A model generated the notes under the pieces. That model was not told the DNA's origin and did no database searches. It saw only the letters and a list, made by a program, of their open reading frames with translations. DNA of 64,000 nt from Bdellovibrionales bacterium (GTDB lineage: Bacteria > Bdellovibrionota > Bdellovibrionia > Bdellovibrionales > JAKFYE01), in contig JAKFYE010000009.1 of assembly GCA_021731045.1 (NCBI GenBank), forward strand, positions 1 to 64,000. Reading direction: 5' to 3'. Position 1 is the stretch's first letter. Every line of letters begins with the position of its first letter. Below, piece after piece: positions 1-7,278 of the stretch. The position numbers were made by a program, and so were the translations under genes.

Positions 1-1038
1 CTTATGGCCGCTTCGATTGGTCTTGCACAAAATGATATTAAAAAAGTCCTCGCGTATTCCACCGTTTCACAATTGGGATATATGTTTCTTGCGTGCGGAG
101 TCGGTGCCTTTGGCGCGGCGATGTTTCATCTTATGACTCACGCATTTTTTAAAGCATTAATGTTTTTGGGCTCGGGCAGCGTAATCCACGCTATGCACGA
201 AGAGCAAGATATCAGAAAAATGGGCGGATTAAAAAAGTACATGCCGATCACTCATTGGACATTTGTTTTTGGTTGGCTCGCCATTATCGGAACGCCTTTG
301 TTTTCTGGCTTTTTTAGTAAAGACGAAATTTTGTATATGGCTTGGCAAAGTCCCCGTGGAAATTTTGGACTTTGGTTAATGGGAGTTCTTACGGCAGGCT
401 TAACCGCGTTTTACATGACGCGTTTGATGAGTCTTACATTTTGGGGTAAAAGCCGGGTATCTCCGGAAGTGCATCCACACGAGTCTCCGCTTTCGATGAC
501 CATTCCTTTGATGGTACTTGGAGTTCTCTCTATTGTAGGCGGATGGATTGGAATTCCGCACGTCATCGGGCACGCACTTCATATTCCTAATTTTTTAGAA
601 GCTTGGCTTGAACCTAAAATTGTGGAACTTCCCAACTTTCATTCTGCAACTGCGGGCTTAGAAATCACTTTGATGGTAATTTCGGTTTGCGTAGCGGGAG
701 CTTCGGCATTCTTAGCGTATGTGTTGTATGTGGTTGATCCTAAAAAATCAGTAGAGATGGCAAAAATCTTTAAAAACATACATCGCCTACTCGAAAACAA
801 ATACTTTGTTGATGAGTTTTACTTTGCGCGAATTATTAATCCGATTGTGGATTCGGCAAAGGGCTTATGGTTTTACGTGGACGTAAATTTTATCGACAAG
901 GCGACATACGCGATTTCTGATTTTACAAAAGAGGCGGGTGAAGGCGTCCGTTCTTTGCAAAACGGAAATCTTCAACAATACGCCATGTACATTGTTTTAG
1001 GTTTGGCTGCGGCGATTACGATCGTCGTGATGTGGTGA
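1..1038 (+). CDS. nuoL: NADH-quinone oxidoreductase subunit L, C-terminal part (5' end outside window)
   Basis: This is the C-terminal 345 or so residues of the largest antiporter-like membrane subunit of respiratory complex I, which pumps protons in the inner membrane. The reading frame is open from base 1, so the gene is cut by the window edge and the first in-frame ATG at base 4 is not the start. The family core is visible at the beginning (AQNDIKKVLAYSTVSQLGYM, followed by a histidine-rich helix with HLMTHAFFKALMFL). It ends with the amphipathic arm and a last membrane helix near the C-terminus. nuoM follows after 10 bases and nuoN overlaps nuoM, the usual L-M-N order. Confidence is high. 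Confidence 0.97.
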   Translation, partial: LMAASIGLAQNDIKKVLAYSTVSQLGYMFLACGVGAFGAAMFHLMTHAFFKALMFLGSGSVIHAMHEEQDIRKMGGLKKYMPITHWTFVFGWLAIIGTPLFSGFFSKDEILYMAWQSPRGNFGLWLMGVLTAGLTAFYMTRLMSLTFWGKSRVSPEVHPHESPLSMTIPLMVLGVLSIVGGWIGIPHVIGHALHIPNFLEAWLEPKIVELPNFHSATAGLEITLMVISVCVAGASAFLAYVLYVVDPKKSVEMAKIFKNIHRLLENKYFVDEFYFARIINPIVDSAKGLWFYVDVNFIDKATYAISDFTKEAGEGVRSLQNGNLQQYAMYIVLGLAAAITIVVMW

Positions 1039-1048
1039 GGAGCTAATC

Positions 1049-2587
1049 ATGCTGTTGTCAGGGATCGTATTTTTACCAATTCTATATGCAGCTCTTATTT
1101 GGCTAATGCCGAAGGCGTGGATACGGCCCACTTCGCTAATTTTATCAGTTGTCCATTTTTTGTTAAGCCTGACACTGTTACAGCACTTTGATTCCACAAC
1201 GCCATCTCTTCAGCTTGTCGAAAAACACGACTGGATTACCCAATATGGAATTACTTATTTTCTCGGGCTTGATGGAATTTCACTTTGGTTAGTTCTCCTT
1301 TCAACTTTTCTAGTGCCCGTCATTATTTGGGGCAGCTGGACAGGAATTGATAAAAAGGTGCGCGGATTTCATATCAATATGTTTTTGCTCGAAACCGCAA
1401 TGATCGGAACATTTTTGGCGATGGATGCTGTCGTCTTTTACATGTTTTTCGAAGCTTCGCTTGTACCGATGTATTTTATTGTCGGGATTTGGGGTGGCGC
1501 TCGTCGAATTTATGCCACAATAAAGTTTTTTATTTTTACGATGGCAGGATCGCTATTGATGTTGGTTTCAATTTTAACGTTGATGCTCATGACCGAGTTA
1601 CAATTGGGTCATATGTCTGCAAGCCTGCTTGATTTTTATAAATTAGAAATACCGTTTGTTGGTGGTAGTTTTTTAAACCCGCAAACGCTTATGTTTTTTG
1701 CATTCTCAATTGCGTTTGCAATTAAAGTTCCGATGTTTCCGCTACATACTTGGTTGCCAGATGCGCACGTCGAAGCTCCAACCCCAGGCTCCGTGGTACT
1801 AGCGGGTGTTATGCTTAAAATGGGAACGTACGGATTTCTGCGGTTTGTTATTCCGCTATTTCCAAGTGCCGTCGATTATTGGGCATGGATTTTCTTGTTC
1901 CTGGGTGTGGTGGGAATAATTTACGGCGCGCTTGTGGCGATGGTGCAAACAGATATTAAAAAACTCGTGGCGTATTCTTCGGTCTCTCATATGGGTTACG
2001 TTATGATCGGGCTTTTTGCATTGAATACGTACGGTATATCTGGCGGTTTGTTTCAAATGTTAAATCATGGTGTGAGCACAGGCGCCCTGTTCTTGCTCGT
2101 GGGCATGATTTACGAGCGCACGCATTCGCGCGAAATTGAAAAATACGGTGGCTTAGCTTCGGTCATGCCAATTTTTACGATTTTATTTTTTATAATGACG
2201 CTTTCGAGTATCGGCGTTCCAGGCACGAACGGATTTGTTGGCGAGTTCTTAATTCTTATGGGAACGTTTTTAACAAATAAAGCTTACGGTGCGTTTGCTG
2301 CAAGCGGGGTTGTTTTAGGCGCCGTCTATATGTTGTGGATGTTTAAGCGAGTTTTCTTTGGAGAAAAAGGAGAGCTTGTTTCTGATGAACGACATCCACT
2401 TCATGATTTAAGTTGGCGCGAGATTGGGGTTTTAATTCCGATGGTTATTTTAGTGTTCTGGATGGGACTGTTTCCGAATCACTTTATGGATAAATCTAAA
2501 GTGAGCATCGAGTTTCTATTGAAAAATCGCCTTAACTATCAACTCGCCATTGAGCCAACAGCGCCGCCAAAATACGGAGGACTATAA
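1049..2587 (+). CDS. nuoM: NADH-quinone oxidoreductase subunit M
   Basis: A 512-residue proton-pumping membrane subunit of complex I. The family block around residue 240 is clear (PLHTWLPDAHVEAPTPGSV), followed by a second block with TDIKKLVAYSSVSHMGYV. About 14 hydrophobic helices fit the family, and the length is usual (about 500). The ATG at 1049 has a GAGGAG ribosome binding site just upstream, lying over the end of nuoL. The stop codon overlaps the nuoN start by one base (TAATG), which suggests translational coupling. Nothing is unusual. Confidence 0.97.
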   Translation: MLLSGIVFLPILYAALIWLMPKAWIRPTSLILSVVHFLLSLTLLQHFDSTTPSLQLVEKHDWITQYGITYFLGLDGISLWLVLLSTFLVPVIIWGSWTGIDKKVRGFHINMFLLETAMIGTFLAMDAVVFYMFFEASLVPMYFIVGIWGGARRIYATIKFFIFTMAGSLLMLVSILTLMLMTELQLGHMSASLLDFYKLEIPFVGGSFLNPQTLMFFAFSIAFAIKVPMFPLHTWLPDAHVEAPTPGSVVLAGVMLKMGTYGFLRFVIPLFPSAVDYWAWIFLFLGVVGIIYGALVAMVQTDIKKLVAYSSVSHMGYVMIGLFALNTYGISGGLFQMLNHGVSTGALFLLVGMIYERTHSREIEKYGGLASVMPIFTILFFIMTLSSIGVPGTNGFVGEFLILMGTFLTNKAYGAFAASGVVLGAVYMLWMFKRVFFGEKGELVSDERHPLHDLSWREIGVLIPMVILVFWMGLFPNHFMDKSKVSIEFLLKNRLNYQLAIEPTAPPKYGGL

Positions 2588-4068
2588 TGCAAATTGAATC
2601 CGGAATGCCCGACGTATGGTTATTACTTCCGTTTATAGTTTTGTTTATCGCAAGTCTTGCACCCATTACGATTAAAGTTCTTTGTAAAAACAAAGAGCAG
2701 CCGCTTTTCGGAACACTCGCGCAAGGTTTGATAGGGGTTATTATTGCTCTCGGCTTTGTAGTATGGCAGTGGGATGGCGTGACCGGCTATGTTTTTAGTC
2801 ACGCGCTTGTTTTTGACGGCATCTCGAGCTGGGCCAATGTACTGACACTTATTATTACCGGTGTTTCTCTGGTTTTAATGCACGACAATTTACACACTCG
2901 AGATCACCAATTTGCAGAGCAGGTTTTTTTAATTTTGAGTTCAGCTTTAGGAATGATGATCATCGCGTGGTCAAATGATCTTATCGTAACATTTATCGGA
3001 ATTGAATTAATGTCACTTTCGACCTACGTGGTTATTGGGCTCGGACTAGAGCAAAAACTTTCTAAAGAAGCTTCATTTAAATATTTTGTTCTCGGAAGCT
3101 TTGCCTCGGCGTTTATCTTATACGGTATCGCTTTGATTTACGGTACGGCGGAGACCACGATGCTGACGCGCCTTACAGAAACCGCACCGGCACTTATGGC
3201 TTCGAACAAATTATTTCTAATTGGAATGATTATGCTAGTGAGCGGAGTGGCGTTTAAAGTTTCGATTGTGCCTTTTCACGCGTGGACGCCAGATGTTTAT
3301 CAAGGTGCTCCGACTCCGATTACGGCTTTTATGGCCACAGGTGTGAAGGCCGTTATGTTCGTGTTTTTTATTCGGTTAGCACTGACAGGTGTTTTTGGGG
3401 GATCTGACACGATGATCGACCTATTGGAATGGTTAGCAGTCATTACAATTCTTCTTGGAAATTTAGCTGCCCTTAAACAAACAAGTTTTAAACGTATGCT
3501 CGCGTATTCAAGCATAGCCCACTCGGGATATATTTTGATTGGGATCATTGCGGCTGCGATTAGTAAAGCTCCGGCAAAAAGCATTTCGAGTGTTATTTTT
3601 TATCTCTTTACTTACACCATCATGACATTAGGAACGTTCGCGTTGGTTTCCCTATATGAAAAAACAGAGAATTCAACATTGTACATTTATGATTTAAAAG
3701 GGTTGGCGCATAAAAGACCGATGTTGGCGTTAGGATTGACAACCTTGCTTCTTAGTATCGCTGGGATACCGCCACTTGCGGGTTTTTTCGGAAAACTTTT
3801 TTTATTCTCTAATGCTGTGGCCGAAGGATTGTTCTGGCCCGTTGTTTGGGGCGTAATGGGTTCGGTTGTCGGCGTGGTTTATTATTTACGTCCAGTCGTG
3901 AACATGTACATGCACGAAGCTGACGAATATTATGAAGAGCCGCTTAAATATCCATTTACCGGCTTTACATTGGCGGCTTCGGTTGCCCTCGTCTTTATCG
4001 TTGGGCTTGCTTCGGGTTCACTTTTAGAGCGTCTTCAAGAATCTGTGCAGAGCTTGTTCAACACATAA
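2587..4068 (+). CDS. nuoN: NADH-quinone oxidoreductase subunit N
   Basis: A 493-residue membrane subunit of complex I, the last gene of the operon. The family signature is visible near residues 225-245 (VPFHAWTPDVYQGAPTPITA), and a second one follows (FKRMLAYSSIAHSGYILIG). Length and hydrophobicity match the family. The ATG overlaps the nuoM stop by one base. A strong hairpin with a T-rich tail follows nine bases after the stop, which fits the end of the nuo operon. Confidence 0.97.
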   Translation: MQIESGMPDVWLLLPFIVLFIASLAPITIKVLCKNKEQPLFGTLAQGLIGVIIALGFVVWQWDGVTGYVFSHALVFDGISSWANVLTLIITGVSLVLMHDNLHTRDHQFAEQVFLILSSALGMMIIAWSNDLIVTFIGIELMSLSTYVVIGLGLEQKLSKEASFKYFVLGSFASAFILYGIALIYGTAETTMLTRLTETAPALMASNKLFLIGMIMLVSGVAFKVSIVPFHAWTPDVYQGAPTPITAFMATGVKAVMFVFFIRLALTGVFGGSDTMIDLLEWLAVITILLGNLAALKQTSFKRMLAYSSIAHSGYILIGIIAAAISKAPAKSISSVIFYLFTYTIMTLGTFALVSLYEKTENSTLYIYDLKGLAHKRPMLALGLTTLLLSIAGIPPLAGFFGKLFLFSNAVAEGLFWPVVWGVMGSVVGVVYYLRPVVNMYMHEADEYYEEPLKYPFTGFTLAASVALVFIVGLASGSLLERLQESVQSLFNT

Positions 4069-4077
4069 TTGAAAAGG

Positions 4078-4116
4078 GGCTTCAGCTTTTAAGCTGAAGC
4101 CTACTTTTTAACTTTT
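4078..4116. terminator. Rho-independent terminator after nuoN, probably bidirectional
   Basis: A perfect inverted repeat (GGCTTCAGCTT at 4078-4088, AAGCTGAAGCC at 4091-4101) is followed on the plus strand by a T-rich stretch. On the minus strand it is followed by CCCCTTTT. It sits between the ends of two convergent genes, nuoN and the broken minus-strand gene ending at 4101, so it can serve both. Confidence 0.85.
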
Positions 4117-4366
4117 TTAAGATCAGAAAACGTAATGTCGTGATCTAAATTTTTTTCAAACGCTTTCACGAAGGCGTTTTTAAGAACGTTTTTTATCGAA
4201 ACCCATGTTTCAACATTAGGATCCTCAATGCGTCCTGCTATTCGGTTAAAACCTGGCCGAGATTTTTATGTTTTTGGTCGGGGGCGATACGTAAAACAAT
4301 AAGAACACCGACCAGAATAATAACGTACTTAGGGGTTCGATTAACAAGGTATCTTAGCAATTTCAT
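4101..4366 (-). pseudogene. Frameshifted small membrane-anchored protein gene (DUF748/AsmA-like remnant?)
   Basis: On the minus strand an ATG at 4366, with an AAAGG site upstream, opens a 42-codon frame. It starts MKLLRYLVNRTPKYVIILVG, a basic end plus one membrane helix, and stops at 4238. A second, overlapping frame (4265 to the stop at 4101) continues with RPGFNRIAGRIEDP and ends in FSDLKKVKK. The frames meet at a run of five T (five A on the coding strand) at 4263-4267; one extra A would join them into a single protein of about 88 residues. The two parts look to me like the N- and C-terminal ends of the large DUF748/AsmA-like envelope proteins with the middle missing, but this is from memory. 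It may be a decayed gene or a homopolymer sequencing error. Confidence 0.5.
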
Positions 4367-4409
4367 TTCTGCTTTACCTTTAAAAGAGAAATATTTTATT
4401 AATATATTT

Positions 4410-5309
4410 ATGGCAGTTAATACGAAAAATGCGAAGACTCAATTTCAAACGCTCTTATCAAGCTTTCTTAAACATGATGTTCTTACGCTTGGAGCGGCGC
4501 TGGCATTTTACACCACGCTCGCCTTAGCACCGCTGATGATAATATTTGTGTCTTTAGCGGGCCTTCTTGGAGACGAAATAAAGTCCAAGCTGCTCGTCAA
4601 CGTGCATGAACTTTTAGGTGAAAATGCGGCTCAAGCCATACAACTTATTATTAGCAACGCTGAAAACAGCCCCGACACCGGAACTATTACTGGGCTCGTC
4701 AGTATTCTTATTCTTATATTTTCTTCGAGCGTAATTTTTAGTCAAATTCAAACGTCTTTAAATATTATTTTTGAGACCCCACCGCAAAGTGACCTCAATT
4801 TTGTTTCGTGGATAGAGGCCAAGATACTTTCTATGGGTCTTGTCTTGGCGTTTCTTTTCTTATCTATGGTCTCGCTTGCCTTGAGCATCGCGATTTCGGT
4901 CCTTGTTGATACTTCTAACGGAATGGTATGGGAGCTGATTAATATTTTACTTTCATATATTACTTTTTGCGCCCTGTTTGCCTTGATCTACAAATATGTC
5001 TCCAACGCAAATTTGGCTTGGTCGCAATTGATAAAGGGCGGAATGCTCACGTCATTCTTTTTTATGATCGGGAAATCTTTGATTGGTTTGTATCTTGGAA
5101 ATAGCGCCGTTGCGTCTGCTTATGGGGCTGCAGGCTCATTGGTCGTTTTTCTTATGTGGGTATACTATTCATCGCTCGTCGTTTTTATTGGCGCCGAACT
5201 CACGCACGTCTGGTATCCCGCCAAAAAATCCGAGCCAAACGAAGCAGAAAAGTGCCTACCACCTTTTGTGGATGCACAGCATCCACAAAAGGTGGTAGGC
5301 ACTTTTTAG
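4410..5309 (+). CDS. yihY: YihY/BrkB-family inner membrane protein
   Basis: A 299-residue integral membrane protein of the YihY (formerly 'ribonuclease BN', BrkB) family; its molecular role is not settled. Visible family features are the N-terminal helix with LTLGAALAFYTTLALAPLMI and about six membrane segments. The last is around residues 230-260, with YGAAGSLVVFLMWVYYSS and a family-typical GAEL motif. No good ribosome binding site is visible before the ATG. The last 20 codons are formed by a perfect 28-bp inverted repeat, so the tail KCLPPFVDAQHPQKVVGTF is probably a replacement by a REP-like element and not ancestral sequence. Confidence 0.88.
   Translation: MAVNTKNAKTQFQTLLSSFLKHDVLTLGAALAFYTTLALAPLMIIFVSLAGLLGDEIKSKLLVNVHELLGENAAQAIQLIISNAENSPDTGTITGLVSILILIFSSSVIFSQIQTSLNIIFETPPQSDLNFVSWIEAKILSMGLVLAFLFLSMVSLALSIAISVLVDTSNGMVWELINILLSYITFCALFALIYKYVSNANLAWSQLIKGGMLTSFFFMIGKSLIGLYLGNSAVASAYGAAGSLVVFLMWVYYSSLVVFIGAELTHVWYPAKKSEPNEAEKCLPPFVDAQHPQKVVGTF
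5248..5306. repeat. REP-like perfect hairpin inside the yihY 3' end
   Basis: A 28-bp perfect inverted repeat with a 3-base loop (arms 5248-5275 and 5279-5306; arm core AAGTGCCTACCACCTTTTG). It lies within the yihY coding region, with the stop codon immediately after the second arm. The T run after the arm could make it act as a terminator. The composition resembles REP units mobilised by RAYT (TnpA_REP) transposases; no such transposase is in the window. Confidence 0.75.
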
Positions 5310-5310
5310 T

Positions 5311-5330
5311 TAAAAGTTGTTGGCACTTTA
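5311..5330 (-). repeat. Partial third copy of the REP-like arm
   Basis: On the minus strand this reads TAAAGTGCCAACAACTTTTA, a variant of the neighbouring arm core (AAGTGCCTACCACCTTTT) with three changes. It overlaps the stop codon of the patatin gene at 5328-5330, so both convergent genes now end in this repeat cluster. Confidence 0.5.
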
Positions 5331-6533
5331 GATATCAAATTGTCGTAGAGCACGGACAGCAGATTTGAAGCCAATCTTTACGATGCGGCTGAGAATGCTC
5401 GGATTTAAACTAAAGTGATCAAAGAAAAACATCTCGTAATCTTGCGGATGAGGATGAATGTAAATTCGATCGACATTTGCTTTGTATCCTGAGCGCGCGG
5501 CCAATGTTTCTATAAGACGGTCGCGGTGTTCAACAGGAAGGTCATTTTGCTTAAAATAACTCGCAACCGTGTTGATCATCTCTTCAATAATTTTTTCATG
5601 ATGAATTTGGCGCCTAATTTTTTGCTCGATCACTTGATAGAGAGCCTGATTTAAAATCAAAGGAATCCCGTGCTCATGTAAGCTTCCCATAGTTTTATTG
5701 TAATGGTACGGCTGAATAGAATAGCTAGAAATAACAAGATCGGCCCCGTGATCGGTCGCGATGTGGGTTGAAAGTGTGTCACGAATTTCACCGTCAAAAA
5801 AATGCACCATTTTACCACGCTCATTAACAATTCCGTAGGGCGCATAGGCGGGCGGAAGGCTTGCGCTTGCGGCAACTGCCTGAGAAATCGTTGCAAAATT
5901 TGCGGTCATCAAGTGAGATTTGCTTTCTGTGCGATCATAAGGACCAAAAATTACTTTACGACTGCGATTGAGTTGAGTGGCGACAATGTAAAGTTCACGA
6001 TTTAAATAACGAAAGTCATTAGTATGAAGCACGTGTTTTCGAAGGTAGTGTTCAATCCCATTCATCGTGAAAAAGCCATTAATCTTGAACAGATTCTTAA
6101 ATAACGCTTCAAAACCTGCGGTCAAAACTTTAGGTTTTTGGAACAGACTTGGGACGCTCGTGATCATGCTTTTCGCGTTCATCGAAAACAAATGCCAATA
6201 CTTTAGCGGTCGCAATCGTTTATGAAAATCTTGTGGTAAACGATCCCGAGGGCTAATTTTTTGTCCCATTTGAAAAGCATCGATCAAAGATTCGATAGAA
6301 TATCCTGATGCCAAAATAGACGCGACAATGGCTCCGGCGCTAGAGCCAACAAACATTTTAACTTGTCTGGGGTCTAAGGAGCATTCGTTGTCGGTGGTGG
6401 CCGCAACGCCAAAACCTTTTTGTTGTAAAGCTAAGCACACTCCCACGTGAAAAGCGGCAGCCTTAACACCACCCCCACTCATAACGAGTGCTATTTTCTT
6501 TTTTTTCGATAAATCAATTTTCGGATTAACCAT
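5328..6533 (-). CDS. Patatin-like phospholipase
   Basis: A 401-residue patatin-family serine hydrolase, expected to act as a lipid acyl hydrolase. The nucleophile elbow GSSAG is at residues 63-67 (Ser65), and the catalytic aspartate is in FDGE (Asp247). The oxyanion-hole loop at residues 19-26 reads SGGGVKAA, where the family usually has glycine after the basic residue (G-G-G-x-R/K-G). No signal peptide is visible; the N-terminus is lysine-rich. Predatory bacteria often carry several patatins, so a role in prey or self lipid turnover is possible, but this is inference. It converges with yihY, and its start lies about 40 bases from a second REP-like hairpin. Confidence 0.88.
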   Translation of the reverse strand: MVNPKIDLSKKKKIALVMSGGGVKAAAFHVGVCLALQQKGFGVAATTDNECSLDPRQVKMFVGSSAGAIVASILASGYSIESLIDAFQMGQKISPRDRLPQDFHKRLRPLKYWHLFSMNAKSMITSVPSLFQKPKVLTAGFEALFKNLFKINGFFTMNGIEHYLRKHVLHTNDFRYLNRELYIVATQLNRSRKVIFGPYDRTESKSHLMTANFATISQAVAASASLPPAYAPYGIVNERGKMVHFFDGEIRDTLSTHIATDHGADLVISSYSIQPYHYNKTMGSLHEHGIPLILNQALYQVIEQKIRRQIHHEKIIEEMINTVASYFKQNDLPVEHRDRLIETLAARSGYKANVDRIYIHPHPQDYEMFFFDHFSLNPSILSRIVKIGFKSAVRALRQFDI

Positions 6534-6573
6534 GTCGCCCCAGCTTTATCGTCATAACCTATTGATATCTATA

Positions 6574-6632
6574 AAAGGTACGGACATCCTTTTTGCGACT
6601 ACACGAGTCGCAAAAAGGATGTCCGTACCTTT
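6574..6632. repeat. REP-like perfect hairpin between divergent genes
   Basis: A 27-bp perfect inverted repeat with spacer ACACG (arms 6574-6600 and 6606-6632; arm core AAAGGTACGGACATCC). It lies between the starts of the minus-strand patatin gene and the plus-strand HTH protein gene. Neither gene ends here, so a terminator role is unlikely and a REP-like repeat is the better reading. The arm differs from that at 5248 but has the same length and plan. Confidence 0.7.
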
Positions 6633-6723
6633 AGCGTATGCGGTGTTCCAGGCAATTTGAGTAGTCAAGTTGCTATAGACTTAAGCAGACGTTGTGTTAG
6701 TCTAAATGCTTGGAGGCGGGCCC

Positions 6724-7209
6724 ATGTCGAATAAACCTTGGTTACAACTAACTGACTACTCAAATAAATATGAAGTGAGTATTTCTACGCTTCGCCGACG
6801 TATAAAAGAAGAATCCATCGATTACAAATTGGATGCTGGAAAATATTTTTTAATTGATGAACCGCCTACTCGTAAGCCGCGAGGCCGTCGTCCAATGAAC
6901 GATGATAAACGTCATGATTTTTTTAATGAAGGTTCCGAAATAGGATCAGCAGTTTATTTTGATGCTGATGAGATTGCCCCGATTAAAACTCTCGAAGAGA
7001 GCGTCGTGAATGTTGCGAGCACATCAAGCGAGCCAATATTTTCTGCTGCCAACCGTTTAGTCGAAGAATTAAAAAAAGCCTATTCACTTATTTTAAAAGA
7101 AAAAGAAGAACAACTTCTTCAGCTCAAAGAAGAAATCGCAGATCTAAGAACACTGGCTCAAGTTTTAGAATCTGAAAACGATCGCTTGCGAAAACGTCTC
7201 AACACTTAA
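6724..7209 (+). CDS. Putative HTH DNA-binding protein with C-terminal coiled coil
   Basis: A 161-residue protein of unknown function. The N-terminal 45 residues look like an excisionase/MerR-type helix-turn-helix (YEVSISTLRRRIKEE, then a short beta hairpin ending in KYFLIDE). A basic patch follows (RKPRGRRP), then an acidic linker. The last 55 residues form a heptad-rich coiled coil (from about ANRLVEELKKAY to ENDRLRKRL), suggesting a dimer. The ATG at 6724 was chosen because GGAGG lies seven bases upstream; the in-frame ATG at 6706 lies before that site. A short hairpin follows the stop. Confidence 0.7.
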   Translation: MSNKPWLQLTDYSNKYEVSISTLRRRIKEESIDYKLDAGKYFLIDEPPTRKPRGRRPMNDDKRHDFFNEGSEIGSAVYFDADEIAPIKTLEESVVNVASTSSEPIFSAANRLVEELKKAYSLILKEKEEQLLQLKEEIADLRTLAQVLESENDRLRKRLNT

Positions 7210-7229
7210 ATATTGCGCCCTCAAAAAGA

Positions 7230-7255
7230 AAAGCCATTTCTTCTGAAATGGCTTT
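7230..7255. terminator. Terminator between the HTH gene and lon
   Basis: An inverted repeat AAAGCCATTTC/GAAATGGCTTT with a TTCT loop lies between two convergent genes. On the minus strand it is followed by TTCTTTTT, so it is best as the lon terminator; on the plus strand the tail is weaker. Confidence 0.8.
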
Positions 7256-7278
7256 AAAAAATTATTTATTTTAATTTA

